Part shown: positions 1 through 6,199 of the stretch, one piece after another
Layout: each line of letters starts with the position of its first letter
Position numbering within the stretch: position 1 is the first letter of the stretch
Source: an uncultured Clostridium sp.
GTDB lineage: Bacteria; Bacillota; Clostridia; Clostridiales; Clostridiaceae
Assembly: GCA_934755305.1 (NCBI GenBank)
Contig: CAKVLD010000066.1
Location: 1 to 15,653, forward strand
DNA: 15,653 nucleotides
Reading direction: 5' to 3'
Translations under genes and position numbers: made by a program
Notes under the pieces: generated by a model
What the model saw: the letters and a program-made list of their open reading frames with translations, nothing else
What the model was told of the DNA's origin: nothing
Databases searched by the model: none

Positions 1-90
1 TTGTCAAATACGTTAAAAAATAATTATAGTGCCGCAAAAGAACCAAAAAGAAAAATAATTAAATGGCATTTTTATAAAAATGTACTTTAA
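1..90 (+). CDS. Possible 3' end of an upstream gene (partial)
   Basis: The first plus-strand frame is open from the window edge to a TAA at 88-90 and encodes 29 residues with a basic, lysine-rich tail (ending HFYKNVL). A hairpin terminator follows within 10 bases, which is the main reason to think a gene ends here. The other two plus frames close sooner, at 15 and 23, and either could be the true gene end instead. I do not recognise the residues. In several clostridia this position, just before the YnbB-like gene, is held by miaA/hfq, but this tail does not obviously match either, so no function is assigned. Confidence 0.25.
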   Translation: MSNTLKNNYSAAKEPKRKIIKWHFYKNVL

Positions 91-96
91 AGTAAT

Positions 97-121
97 AAAA
101 GCGTGGCGAAGCCACTTTTTT
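97..121 (+). terminator. Rho-independent terminator after the upstream gene
   Basis: A GC-rich 5-bp stem (GTGGC at 103-107, GCCAC at 111-115) with a GAA loop is preceded by AAAA and followed by six T residues. It is a compact plus-strand terminator that separates the upstream gene from the next transcription unit. Confidence 0.6.
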
Positions 122-123
122 AT

Positions 124-132
124 TGTTATAAT
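124..132 (+). promoter_or_regulatory. Extended -10 promoter of the YnbB-like gene
   Basis: TGTTATAAT is a perfect extended -10 element (TG-N-TATAAT), placed 33 bases before the ATG at 166. The -35 position (104-109) is a poor match and lies inside the preceding terminator, so the extended TG would have to compensate. Confidence 0.45.
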
Positions 133-165
133 AAAATATAGAACTTAAATAAATGGAGGGTGCTC

Positions 166-1452
166 ATGCTAAATGTAACAAAAGATTTACTAAAAACAAC
201 TTATAAGTTTCAAAATGAAACTTTAGATCTTTATGAAAGAGCTTTAAAAGATGTTGAAGAACAATTCAAAAAATATGATGAAATAAGAGAATATAACCAA
301 ATAAAAGTGCTTAGAGCATTTCAAGAAGAAAACATAAGTGATATGCACTTTACTAATTCATCTGGTTATGGATATGATGATATAGGAAGAGATTCTTTAG
401 ATAAGGTATATGCTAGAATATTTAATGCAGAAGCAGCTATAGTAAGACCTCATTTTGTAAATGGTACTCATGCTATAGGAGCAGCTTTATTTGGTAACTT
501 AAGACCTAATGATAAACTTCTTGCTGTATCAGGTAAACCTTATGATACTTTACATAATATTATAGGAATTAGTGGAGAAGAAAATATAGGTTCTTTAAAG
601 GAATATGGTGTAAATTATGGTCAAGTTGATTTAACTGCAGATGGAAAGTTTGACTTTGATACAATTAAGGAAGAACTTAAAGATCCTACAGTTAAGGTAA
701 TTCATATTCAAAGAAGTACTGGATACGGATGGAGAAAAGCATTTTTAGTATCTGAAATAGGAGAAGTTATTTCATTTATTAAAGAAATAAGAAATGATGT
801 ATCTATCTTTGTAGATAACTGTTATGGAGAATTTATAGATGTTATTGAACCTACAGATGTTGGAGCGGACTTAATAGCTGGTTCTTTAATAAAGAATATA
901 GGTGGAGGATTAGCTCCAGCTGGTGGATATATAGTTGGAAAAAAAGAATTAGTAGAACAAGCTTCTTATAGATTAACAATACCAGGTATAGGAGGAGAGT
1001 GCGGTGCAACATTCGGTTTAATGCGTACAATGTTCCAAGGTTTGTTTATGGCACCTCACATAACTATGGAAGCTTTAAAAGGTGCTATATTCTGTGCCAG
1101 AATAATGGAGCTTGCAGGTTTTGAAGTATTACCTAAATACAACGATAAAAGAAGTGATATAATCCAAGCTATAAAATTCGGTGATCCTCAAAAAGTAATA
1201 AATTTCTGTAAGGGAATACAACATGGATCTCCAATTGATTCTCATGTAGAATGTGAACCATGGGCAATGCCGGGATACAAAGATGAGGTTATAATGGCAG
1301 CTGGTGCATTTATTCAAGGTTCATCAATAGAACTTTCTGCTGATGCTCCAATTAGAGCTCCTTATATAGCATATTTACAAGGTGGTTTAACTTTTGACCA
1401 TGCTAAAATAGGTATATTAATAGCTTTAAATAATATATTAAAAAATCAATAA
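166..1452 (+). CDS. PLP-dependent YnbB-like protein (methionine gamma-lyase / aluminum resistance family)
   Basis: A 428-residue cytoplasmic fold-type I PLP enzyme of the family annotated as methionine gamma-lyase-like or aluminum resistance protein (B. subtilis YnbB). Seen: the N-terminal half includes the conserved stretch around GYGYDDIGRD (near 68-76) and PHFVNGTHAIG (near 95-105); VDNCYGEF (near 216-223) carries the aspartate expected to contact the PLP pyridine nitrogen; SLIKN (near 240-244) supplies the likely Schiff-base lysine at about 243, followed by a GGG and GG-rich loop. The family has broadly this length, so the gene looks intact. The start is set at ATG 166 because GGAGGG (155-160) sits five bases upstream; a GTG at 160 is in frame but overlaps that ribosome binding site. 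The true substrate is unproven for the family; C-S lyase activity is only an inference. It converges on the next gene through a shared terminator. Confidence 0.88.
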   Translation: MLNVTKDLLKTTYKFQNETLDLYERALKDVEEQFKKYDEIREYNQIKVLRAFQEENISDMHFTNSSGYGYDDIGRDSLDKVYARIFNAEAAIVRPHFVNGTHAIGAALFGNLRPNDKLLAVSGKPYDTLHNIIGISGEENIGSLKEYGVNYGQVDLTADGKFDFDTIKEELKDPTVKVIHIQRSTGYGWRKAFLVSEIGEVISFIKEIRNDVSIFVDNCYGEFIDVIEPTDVGADLIAGSLIKNIGGGLAPAGGYIVGKKELVEQASYRLTIPGIGGECGATFGLMRTMFQGLFMAPHITMEALKGAIFCARIMELAGFEVLPKYNDKRSDIIQAIKFGDPQKVINFCKGIQHGSPIDSHVECEPWAMPGYKDEVIMAAGAFIQGSSIELSADAPIRAPYIAYLQGGLTFDHAKIGILIALNNILKNQ

Positions 1453-1460
1453 TAGCAATT

Positions 1461-1500
1461 ATAAAACAGCTTTACCTCTATTCTAAAGCTGTTTTATTTT
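1461..1500. terminator. Bidirectional terminator between convergent genes
   Basis: A perfect 14-bp stem (1461-1474 with 1484-1497; core AAAACAGCTTTA / TAAAGCTGTTTT) has a 9-base loop and T-rich flanks. It lies between the plus-strand YnbB-like gene and the minus-strand membrane protein. The stop codon of the latter (1494-1496) lies inside the stem. Confidence 0.85.
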
Positions 1501-2087
1501 TTGTTAATTAAATAAAATTTATTATTAGATTTTATTAATAAATTTCTTTGAGAAATTTGTTTGAAAGTTAAAATATAAAAGTTATATATATCGAAAGCTG
1601 ATAAAATAGAATTACAATATACTATCGAATAAAGCAACATATTGGTTGGAGTATAAATATAAAAGGTAAAAGGTATTACTGTAAGAAAAATGAAAGGGAA
1701 AATAGTTGATAAAATTAATCTCCATCTTTTCAATTCTTTTTTGCAATAACAAAAAGGGGTCATATGTTTAAAAGATATACCTATATAACAACTATTAGAC
1801 CAGGTGTTATAAGGAAAGAGAACACAATGTAAACATGTATGAACTAAAACTACTAAAGTTATAATTAATACAATATATATTAAAAAGTATATTATAGATA
1901 TAGTAAATTTATCTCCGAAATAGAATAGATTATATCCTAAATAGAAAGAGAGAACATAATGAATTATACTCATAATTAAATATGAATATTTTTTTTGTTG
2001 TTTTAATGAATTGTTGTCTAAGGCTTTTAATATATAATCGTCAGATATTTCTTCTGAAAAGTTTGGATAGTCACTTGTAATAATCAT
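1494..2087 (-). CDS. Membrane protein, DUF3267-like zincin with a degenerate active site
   Basis: A 197-residue protein with about four hydrophobic segments (near 36-57, 62-82, 123-146 and 150-175). The layout resembles the DUF3267 putative zincin peptidases: a helical pair, then a HExxH-containing helix ending in a V-L-F-P turn, a polar strand region, a proline-rich hydrophobic segment, and a late conserved aspartate (here near 166). In this copy the expected HExxH reads H-T-C-L-H (residues 83-87), so the catalytic glutamate is replaced by threonine. Both metal-ligand histidines remain. ATG 2087 has a good AGGAGG nine bases upstream. The role is unknown; if the family call is right, this is probably a non-catalytic relative (pseudoprotease). 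Family assignment is by pattern only and moderately sure. Confidence 0.62.
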   Translation of the reverse strand: MIITSDYPNFSEEISDDYILKALDNNSLKQQKKYSYLIMSIIHYVLSFYLGYNLFYFGDKFTISIIYFLIYIVLIITLVVLVHTCLHCVLFPYNTWSNSCYIGISFKHMTPFCYCKKELKRWRLILSTIFPFIFLTVIPFTFYIYTPTNMLLYSIVYCNSILSAFDIYNFYILTFKQISQRNLLIKSNNKFYLINKK

Positions 2088-2109
2088 ACTAAAAATCCTC
2101 CTAAAATTA

Positions 2110-2141
2110 AAAGAACTATATATTATAATATATAGTTCTTT
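2110..2141 (-). terminator. 32-bp perfect palindrome downstream of lexA (terminator and/or operator)
   Basis: Positions 2110-2125 are the exact reverse complement of 2126-2141, with no spacer; each arm carries AAAGAACTATATATTA. It lies between the lexA stop (2157) and the ribosome binding site of the next minus-strand gene, and on the minus strand is followed by TTTTAATTTT. It can act as the lexA terminator. Its centre also contains TATTATAAT on both strands, so a promoter or operator role for the downstream gene is possible. Confidence 0.6.
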
Positions 2142-2156
2142 ACATAATAGTAGTAC

Positions 2157-2762
2157 TTAATATTGTCTAAATAATCCTACAAGTTTTCCGAGTATACTAC
2201 AAGAATCAACTATAATAGGGTCCATAGTATCATTCTCTGGTTGTAATCTTATGTGATTTTTCTCTTTATAAAAAGTTTTTATAGTTGCCTCGTCTTCGAT
2301 TAAAGCAACAACGATATCACCATTTTTAGCATCTTCTTGCTTTTCTATAATAGCTAAATCACCTTCGCGAATTCCAGCATTAATCATACTTTCTCCAGTT
2401 ACTCTAAGCATAAATAATTCTCTGTCATGTTTAACAAAGTCTAAAGGAAGAGAAAATGTTTCTTCTATATTTTCTGTTGCAAGTATAGGTAAACCAGCAG
2501 TTACTTTTCCCACTATAGGAATATTTAACATTTCCCTTTTAGAAGTATTTAGTTCAACAATTTCCAAAGCTCTTGGTTTAGTTGGATCTCTTTTTATTAG
2601 GCCTTTTTTTTCTAATCTTTTAAGATGTCCATGAACAGTAGAAGTTGATTTTAAAGATACTGCTTCACAGATTTCTCTTACTGATGGTGGATATCCTTTA
2701 TTTTCTGTATATGTTTTTAAAAAATTATATATTTCAGTTTGTTTATCTTTACGCTCCATCAT
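2157..2762 (-). CDS. lexA: LexA, SOS transcriptional repressor
   Basis: A 201-residue LexA of normal length. The N-terminal winged HTH (about 1-67) has the family signature GYPPSVREI and the recognition stretch STSTVHGHLKRLEKKGLI. The C-terminal S24 latent protease domain (about 80-201) shows the self-cleavage site Ala89-Gly90 in VTAGLP, nucleophile Ser125 in TGESM and general-base Lys162 in ATIKTF. All elements needed for RecA-stimulated autocleavage are present. Two ATGs are adjacent (2762 and 2759) behind the ribosome binding site GAGGTG; spacing is 5 or 8 bases and either may be used. The promoter carries tandem LexA boxes, which implies autorepression. It is divergent from a small cysteine protein gene. 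Confidence 0.97.
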   Translation of the reverse strand: MMERKDKQTEIYNFLKTYTENKGYPPSVREICEAVSLKSTSTVHGHLKRLEKKGLIKRDPTKPRALEIVELNTSKREMLNIPIVGKVTAGLPILATENIEETFSLPLDFVKHDRELFMLRVTGESMINAGIREGDLAIIEKQEDAKNGDIVVALIEDEATIKTFYKEKNHIRLQPENDTMDPIIVDSCSILGKLVGLFRQY

Positions 2763-2797
2763 ATTAACACCTCTTTTAAGTTAATATACTCTAACTT

Positions 2798-2826
2798 ATT
2801 ATAGCATATCATCAAAGGGATATCAA
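2798..2826 (-). promoter_or_regulatory. lexA promoter
   Basis: On the minus strand TTGATA (2821-2826) and a perfect TATAAT (2798-2803) are 17 bp apart, a near-consensus sigma-A promoter ending about 35 bases before the lexA start. The -35 hexamer overlaps LexA box 1. Confidence 0.85.
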
Positions 2827-2836
2827 ACTTATGTTC
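2825..2836. promoter_or_regulatory. LexA box 1
   Basis: On the minus strand this reads GAACATAAGTTT, matching the Gram-positive GAAC-N4-GTTY pattern. It overlaps the -35 element of lexA, the expected position for autorepression. Confidence 0.82.
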
Positions 2837-2839
2837 CCA

Positions 2840-2851
2840 AAACCTATGTTC
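2840..2851. promoter_or_regulatory. LexA box 2
   Basis: On the minus strand this reads GAACATAGGTTT, differing from box 1 by one base, with the two centres 15 bp apart. It ends 11 bases before the proposed -35 of the divergent plus-strand gene, so it could influence both directions. Confidence 0.8.
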
Positions 2852-2862
2852 TGTATAAAAAT

Positions 2863-2891
2863 TTGCTAAATGGTTAATACTTTGATATAAT
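2863..2891 (+). promoter_or_regulatory. Promoter of the divergent cysteine-protein gene
   Basis: TTGCTA (2863-2868) is 17 bp from a perfect TATAAT (2886-2891). Transcription would start near 2898, leaving a leader of about 29 bases. The in-frame codon at 2897 would then lie at or before the transcript start, which supports translation from 2927. Confidence 0.65.
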
Positions 2892-2926
2892 GAACTTTGA
2901 TTTATTTGATAGGTGGTGTATCTAAA

Positions 2927-3352
2927 ATGAAAAAATATACTGAAGATGATTACTGCGATATTTACGAAAAGAAAATCTGTGATAACTGTGGTAAATGCCT
3001 TGAAATGCAAGGTATAGATACAAAGGCTATAAAGATAGAGGATATTGCTAAGACGGTTGAAGAAAATAAAATATTAGAAGAAGAATTTAAAAGAGAACTT
3101 GAAGCTGAAGCAGAAAGAAAAGAAAGAGAAGAAGATAAAGATAAAGGTTTTGATGCTTACGAAAAATTACAAGAAGCCTATAAGAAGTTCCAAGAAGAAA
3201 ATAATATAGATTTAAGCGAAGAAGATTATGAGGATGCTTTTGATCATATAGATTATGAAGCTGAAGAAAACTTATTAGAAGAAGGGGAGTTGGAAGAATT
3301 AACAGAAGAAATATTCCCTGGAGTTCGTGTTTTAAAAAAGAAAACTAAATAA
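2927..3352 (+). CDS. Small acidic protein with a four-cysteine N-terminal motif, unknown function
   Basis: A 141-residue soluble protein that I recognise only as a conserved-hypothetical type. Seen: the N-terminus has C10-x7-C18-x2-C21-x2-C24 (ending CDNCGKCL), which suggests a bound zinc ion or an Fe-S centre. The remainder is strongly acidic, Glu/Lys-rich and predicted helical or coiled (about 38-110), then a very acidic stretch and a basic tail. The start at 2927 has AGGTGGTG eight bases upstream; an in-frame upstream codon at 2897 has no ribosome binding site and falls at the predicted transcript start. It is divergent from lexA with LexA boxes between, so DNA-damage control is possible. 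A lipoprotein gene begins 69 bases later with no clear terminator between (only a 7-bp hairpin, 3356-3374, without a T-run). Confidence 0.75.
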   Translation: MKKYTEDDYCDIYEKKICDNCGKCLEMQGIDTKAIKIEDIAKTVEENKILEEEFKRELEAEAERKEREEDKDKGFDAYEKLQEAYKKFQEENNIDLSEEDYEDAFDHIDYEAEENLLEEGELEELTEEIFPGVRVLKKKTK

Positions 3353-3421
3353 CTAGTATAAAATCACTTTATACCTCAAAAAATATATTTGAAATCTTTA
3401 AGAGAGTATGAGGTGATTTTT

Positions 3422-3961
3422 ATGTTAAAAAACAAGCTAACAAGCTTATTATTAGCAGCTAGCATGGCTTTTTCTATATCTTTAGTGGGCTGTGGTGAAA
3501 CTGTAAAAGAAGATGTTAAAAACGGTGCTGAAGATGTAAAAGAAGGAGTAAAAGATTTAGGAGACAATGTTGCTGATACAACTGAAAATTTAGTTGATAG
3601 AGTAAAAGATACTACAATGGACTATGATTTAAGTACATTCAAAAAAGATTTAGAAAGTAAAGGTATTGCAATAAGTAATATGGATAAAAACGATTCTTTG
3701 TTTTCTGTTGATAATGAAGATTTTACTATAAACGGAGATAGAGTTTCTGTGTATGAGTACGGATCTGGTGATAGTGAAAAATTAATGAACGACCTTAAGA
3801 CTATTACTAATAATGGAGCTACTATAAATGGTAAAGCTATAACTTGGACAGCAGCTCCTCATGTATATAAAAAGGGTAGAATTATAGTAATTTATGACGG
3901 AAGTAATGAAACTACATTAACTGATTTGAAAGATATATTAGGAGATCCTATTTTAGGTTAA
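3422..3961 (+). CDS. Putative lipoprotein with amphipathic helical repeat and C-terminal domain
   Basis: A 179-residue protein with a lipoprotein signal: a basic start (LKNK), a hydrophobic core and lipobox L-V-G-C, so Cys24 should be diacylated and the protein held on the outer face of the membrane. Residues about 26-63 form a repetitive amphipathic helix (spaced VKEDVKN, VKEGVKD, LVDRVKD units). The C-terminal part (about 68-179) resembles a domain common in uncharacterised Firmicute lipoproteins, with a YEYGS strand, a W-x-A-x-P-H-x-Y-K-K-G core, and a final DLKDILG helix. The start at 3422 has GAGGTGA five bases upstream; an in-frame ATG at 3389 lacks one and would bury the signal peptide. 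Function unknown. It probably shares a transcript with the preceding cysteine protein. Confidence 0.82.
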   Translation: MLKNKLTSLLLAASMAFSISLVGCGETVKEDVKNGAEDVKEGVKDLGDNVADTTENLVDRVKDTTMDYDLSTFKKDLESKGIAISNMDKNDSLFSVDNEDFTINGDRVSVYEYGSGDSEKLMNDLKTITNNGATINGKAITWTAAPHVYKKGRIIVIYDGSNETTLTDLKDILGDPILG

Positions 3962-3966
3962 AAAGC

Positions 3967-4003
3967 AGTCAAATCCTCTATAACTTAGATAGAGGATTTG
4001 ACT
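3967..4003. terminator. Bidirectional terminator overlapping the recombinase 3' end
   Basis: A perfect 15-bp stem (3967-3981 with 3989-4003; arms AGTCAAATCCTCTAT / ATAGAGGATTTGACT) has a 7-base loop. AAAAGC upstream and GCTTTT at 4009-4014 add outer pairing and T-runs in both directions. The right arm and loop lie within the last codons of the minus-strand recombinase, so the signal is partly coding. Confidence 0.82.
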
Positions 4004-5342
4004 TAACAGCTTTTCTAAGAGATTCATCATCTACGTGAGTATATATTTGTGTTGTCGATATGTTTTCGTGGCCTAAAATGCTTTGTAAGCTTCTAATATC
4101 CACGTTTCCGTATTTGTACATAAGGGTAGCTGCGGTATGTCTTAATTTATGTGGCGTGTATTTACCGTTTATTATACCAGCATTTCCGATATGCTTCTTT
4201 ACTAAAATTTCAACTGTTCTTTTATTGATGGGTTTATTTCTTCCTGATAAAAATAGAATTTTTTTATCTTCTTCACTTACTTTATCAGTATTTCTAACTT
4301 TCAAATATGCATCAATGGCCTTTATAGAAGCTTCATTTAAATAAATAGTTCTTTCTTTGTTGCCTTTACCTACTATAGTTAAAATATCACCTTTAATCTT
4401 ATCTATATTTATGGAACAAAGCTCAGAAAGTCTCATGCCACAATTAAGAAATAAAGTTAATATACAATAATCTCTTTCGTAATTTTTATCAGTCTTATCT
4501 AAGGAATTAAGCAAATTTATACTTTGATCTAAAGTTAAATATACAGGTTGCCTTTTAACTAATTTAGGAGATTCTAAATCTAACGTAGGATTTTCATCTA
4601 TAACTTTAGCTCTAACTTGCAAAAACTTAAAAAATGCTTTTAATGAAGCGACTTTTCTAGCTCTAGCATAAGTACCGTTTTCTCTGTTTTTTTCAACAAA
4701 AGATAAAAAGGCATACATATCAGTTAATTTAATTGTTCTAATAAATTCGCTGGTTATATCATTTATTGGGATTTCGTGAAATTCTAAAGATGTATCTCTA
4801 ATTAAACCTTTATATACTTTCATAAATCTAAAAAACATAGTCAAGTCAATAGAGTAACCTTCTATGGTGTTTGGAGATTTTCCTTTTATAGTCTCTAAAT
4901 AATTAAAAAAATCTGTCAAGGAATCTGGATATATACTTTCTTCAGGAATTACAATTCCAAAAGGATTTGTATTATTTTCTTTAGGCGAACTTTCATTTTT
5001 GTTATTTATTATAATATCCTTACTTTTCTTGGTTGCTTTAGCTGCAGATTTAGAATCTCTATTCAGTCCTAATTCTTTTAGCCAAATTTGTACTGTTCTT
5101 ATTCCAACTCCATATATTTCTGAAAGCTTCTTTGTAGATAATTTTTCTTTTACAGAAAGGATATATAAATCTTTTATTATAAATTCATATCCGCGTTGAA
5201 TGTTTAAGCTTTCATATTCTTTATATATTCTATTAATTTTTTTCTTATCAGTTTGGGTTAAGTTTTGATTTAAAATTTGTTTGATTTCTTCTGTGTATTC
5301 GTAATTTTTATATTTTCCTGATTTATTTCGTATTTTATTCAA
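3978..5342 (-). CDS. Tyrosine recombinase (XerC/D-like) with N-terminal HTH extension
   Basis: A 454-residue site-specific recombinase; typical XerC/XerD are about 300, so roughly 135 residues are extra at the N-terminus. That extension is basic and holds a helix-turn-helix-like stretch (LSTKKLSEIYGVGIRTVQIW, about 69-88), then a Lys/Asn-rich linker. A SAM-like core-binding domain follows (about 135-245), then the catalytic domain with the full set Arg304 (CGMR), Lys326 (GKGNKER), His398 and Arg401 (HKLRH), His425 (LGHENIS) and nucleophile Tyr434 (QIYTH), so it should be active. The start is TTG at 5342: GGAGGT lies seven bases upstream (5350-5355) and no nearer ATG has one. It is transcribed from its own promoter with an inverted repeat beside it. 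No phage genes adjoin. It could be a housekeeping Xer protein or a domesticated integrase. Confidence 0.92.
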   Translation of the reverse strand: MNKIRNKSGKYKNYEYTEEIKQILNQNLTQTDKKKINRIYKEYESLNIQRGYEFIIKDLYILSVKEKLSTKKLSEIYGVGIRTVQIWLKELGLNRDSKSAAKATKKSKDIIINNKNESSPKENNTNPFGIVIPEESIYPDSLTDFFNYLETIKGKSPNTIEGYSIDLTMFFRFMKVYKGLIRDTSLEFHEIPINDITSEFIRTIKLTDMYAFLSFVEKNRENGTYARARKVASLKAFFKFLQVRAKVIDENPTLDLESPKLVKRQPVYLTLDQSINLLNSLDKTDKNYERDYCILTLFLNCGMRLSELCSINIDKIKGDILTIVGKGNKERTIYLNEASIKAIDAYLKVRNTDKVSEEDKKILFLSGRNKPINKRTVEILVKKHIGNAGIINGKYTPHKLRHTAATLMYKYGNVDIRSLQSILGHENISTTQIYTHVDDESLRKAVKSNPLSKL

Positions 5343-5349
5343 TTTTTTT

Positions 5350-5355
5350 ACCTCC
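5350..5355 (-). promoter_or_regulatory. Consensus ribosome binding site that fixes a TTG start
   Basis: On the minus strand GGAGGT is followed by seven A residues and TTG (5342-5340). The consensus-strength site makes the rare TTG start credible and may tune recombinase expression. Confidence 0.8.
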
Positions 5356-5380
5356 GAATATGCTTTAAACCGTTGATTTT

Positions 5381-5409
5381 ATTATATCACAGCTTATTTT
5401 TTGTTTCAA
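5381..5409 (-). promoter_or_regulatory. Promoter of the tyrosine recombinase
   Basis: On the minus strand TTGAAA (5404-5409) is 17 bp from TATAAT (5381-5386), with TGA directly before the -10 (extended element). The leader would be about 30 bases. Confidence 0.8.
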
Positions 5410-5412
5410 CAT

Positions 5413-5446
5413 AGCGAATTTCGCTAAATGTATATTTAGCGAAATT
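5413..5446. repeat. Inverted repeat cluster (AGCGAA motif) upstream of the recombinase promoter
   Basis: A perfect 13-bp inverted repeat (5417-5429 with 5434-5446; arms AATTTCGCTAAAT / ATTTAGCGAAATT) has a 4-bp centre. It overlaps a smaller palindrome AGCGAA-T-TTCGCT (5413-5425). The cluster begins three bases upstream of the recombinase -35. It is notable for GC-containing arms in an otherwise AT-only stretch. It could be an operator, a recombinase core site (the family uses arms of about 11-13 bp around a short centre), or a hairpin. Confidence 0.7.
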
Positions 5447-5662
5447 AAATAATGCTATTTCTAAAAATAAAACATTGATTTATAACAACTTCAATTGTAA
5501 TCTATATGTTTAAATTATCTGTTTTTAAATCTATTTGAAGCTTAAAATATTCTAATGTTTTCACTTAATTATTTGGAGTTTGATTTTTCATAGTAATCTT
5601 AACAATATTTTGCGTGATATAAAACTTAAATAGATGGAGCAACAAAACTCTTATTAGAATAA

Positions 5663-5734
5663 ATTTTGATAAAAATCACTTCAAAATAGTTATTTCTATT
5701 TGTGTGAAATTTTAATTTCAACTTTTATCAAAAT
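5663..5734. repeat. Long-range inverted repeat
   Basis: ATTTTGATAAAA (5663-5674) is the exact reverse complement of TTTTATCAAAAT (5723-5734), separated by 48 bases. The arms are AT-only apart from one G/C pair, so chance is a real possibility. Confidence 0.4.
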
Positions 5735-5837
5735 CAATAATAAATAAGTAATTAATAAAACTTGAAATGTATTTTTTGTTAAATTCGTTATTTGTTTATT
5801 TACTTTATTTTAAAAAACTAATGAAGAACAAAAGTTT

Positions 5838-5900
5838 TAAAATTCTCTTTTAAAATGATTTTTTCAATAAAAATACAACGTTTAATTATTGAGAATTTTA
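5838..5900. repeat. Nested inverted repeats
   Basis: The outer arms TAAAATTCTC (5838-5847) and GAGAATTTTA (5891-5900) enclose the inner arms CAATAA (5865-5870) and TTATTG (5886-5891). Together they could fold as one branched hairpin of about 63 bases. Confidence 0.4.
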
Positions 5901-6138
5901 TATTTTGAAAAAAACATTTTAATATTTATATTTATTCTATTATGTTTTATAAATATTTTTTTATCTAGAATCAATTAGAGTAATATATATCAAAAAATGT
6001 ATAAGTTTACTTGTAATATCTTTATCTTTTTTAATAATGTCATTTAAAAATAAAATTACATATTATATTTGTATAAATAATTTGTTTTATATAATAATTC
6101 ATAATAAATTACTTTTAAATTATTATTTATTTACTTTG

Positions 6139-6199
6139 TGAAAATCAATGTAAATAAAGGGAGCGAAATTGAAATAAATTATGAAAATCAATGTAAATA
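6139..6199. repeat. 18-bp direct repeat pair
   Basis: TGAAAATCAATGTAAATA occurs at 6139-6156 and again at 6182-6199, a 43-bp offset. The 25 bases between contain AGCGAAATT (6162-6170), the same nine bases found in the recombinase-proximal inverted repeat at 5438-5446. The pair lies just beside the gshAB-arsR terminator. Confidence 0.65.

Noticed and set aside
3356..3374. GTATAAA-ATCAC-TTTATAC hairpin between the cysteine-protein and lipoprotein genes as a terminator
   Set aside because: The stem is only 7 bp and AT-rich, and no T-run follows, so read-through is more likely.
4060..4344. 94-codon plus-strand open frame antisense to the recombinase
   Set aside because: No ribosome binding site or promoter, and it lies wholly inside a well-supported gene on the other strand.
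5826..5837. GAACAAAAGTTT, a LexA-box-like site in the AT-rich gap
   Set aside because: It fits GAAC-N4-GTTY, but a rough estimate gives around half a chance match in a window of this size and composition, and no promoter or gene lies beside it.
5821..5853. Ten-codon open frame starting ATGAAG in the gap
   Set aside because: No ribosome binding site precedes it and it is too short to support as a peptide gene.
5980..6130. Possible dif site for the Xer-like recombinase
   Set aside because: AT-rich stretches resemble parts of Firmicute dif, but no 28-bp sequence with both conserved arms was found.
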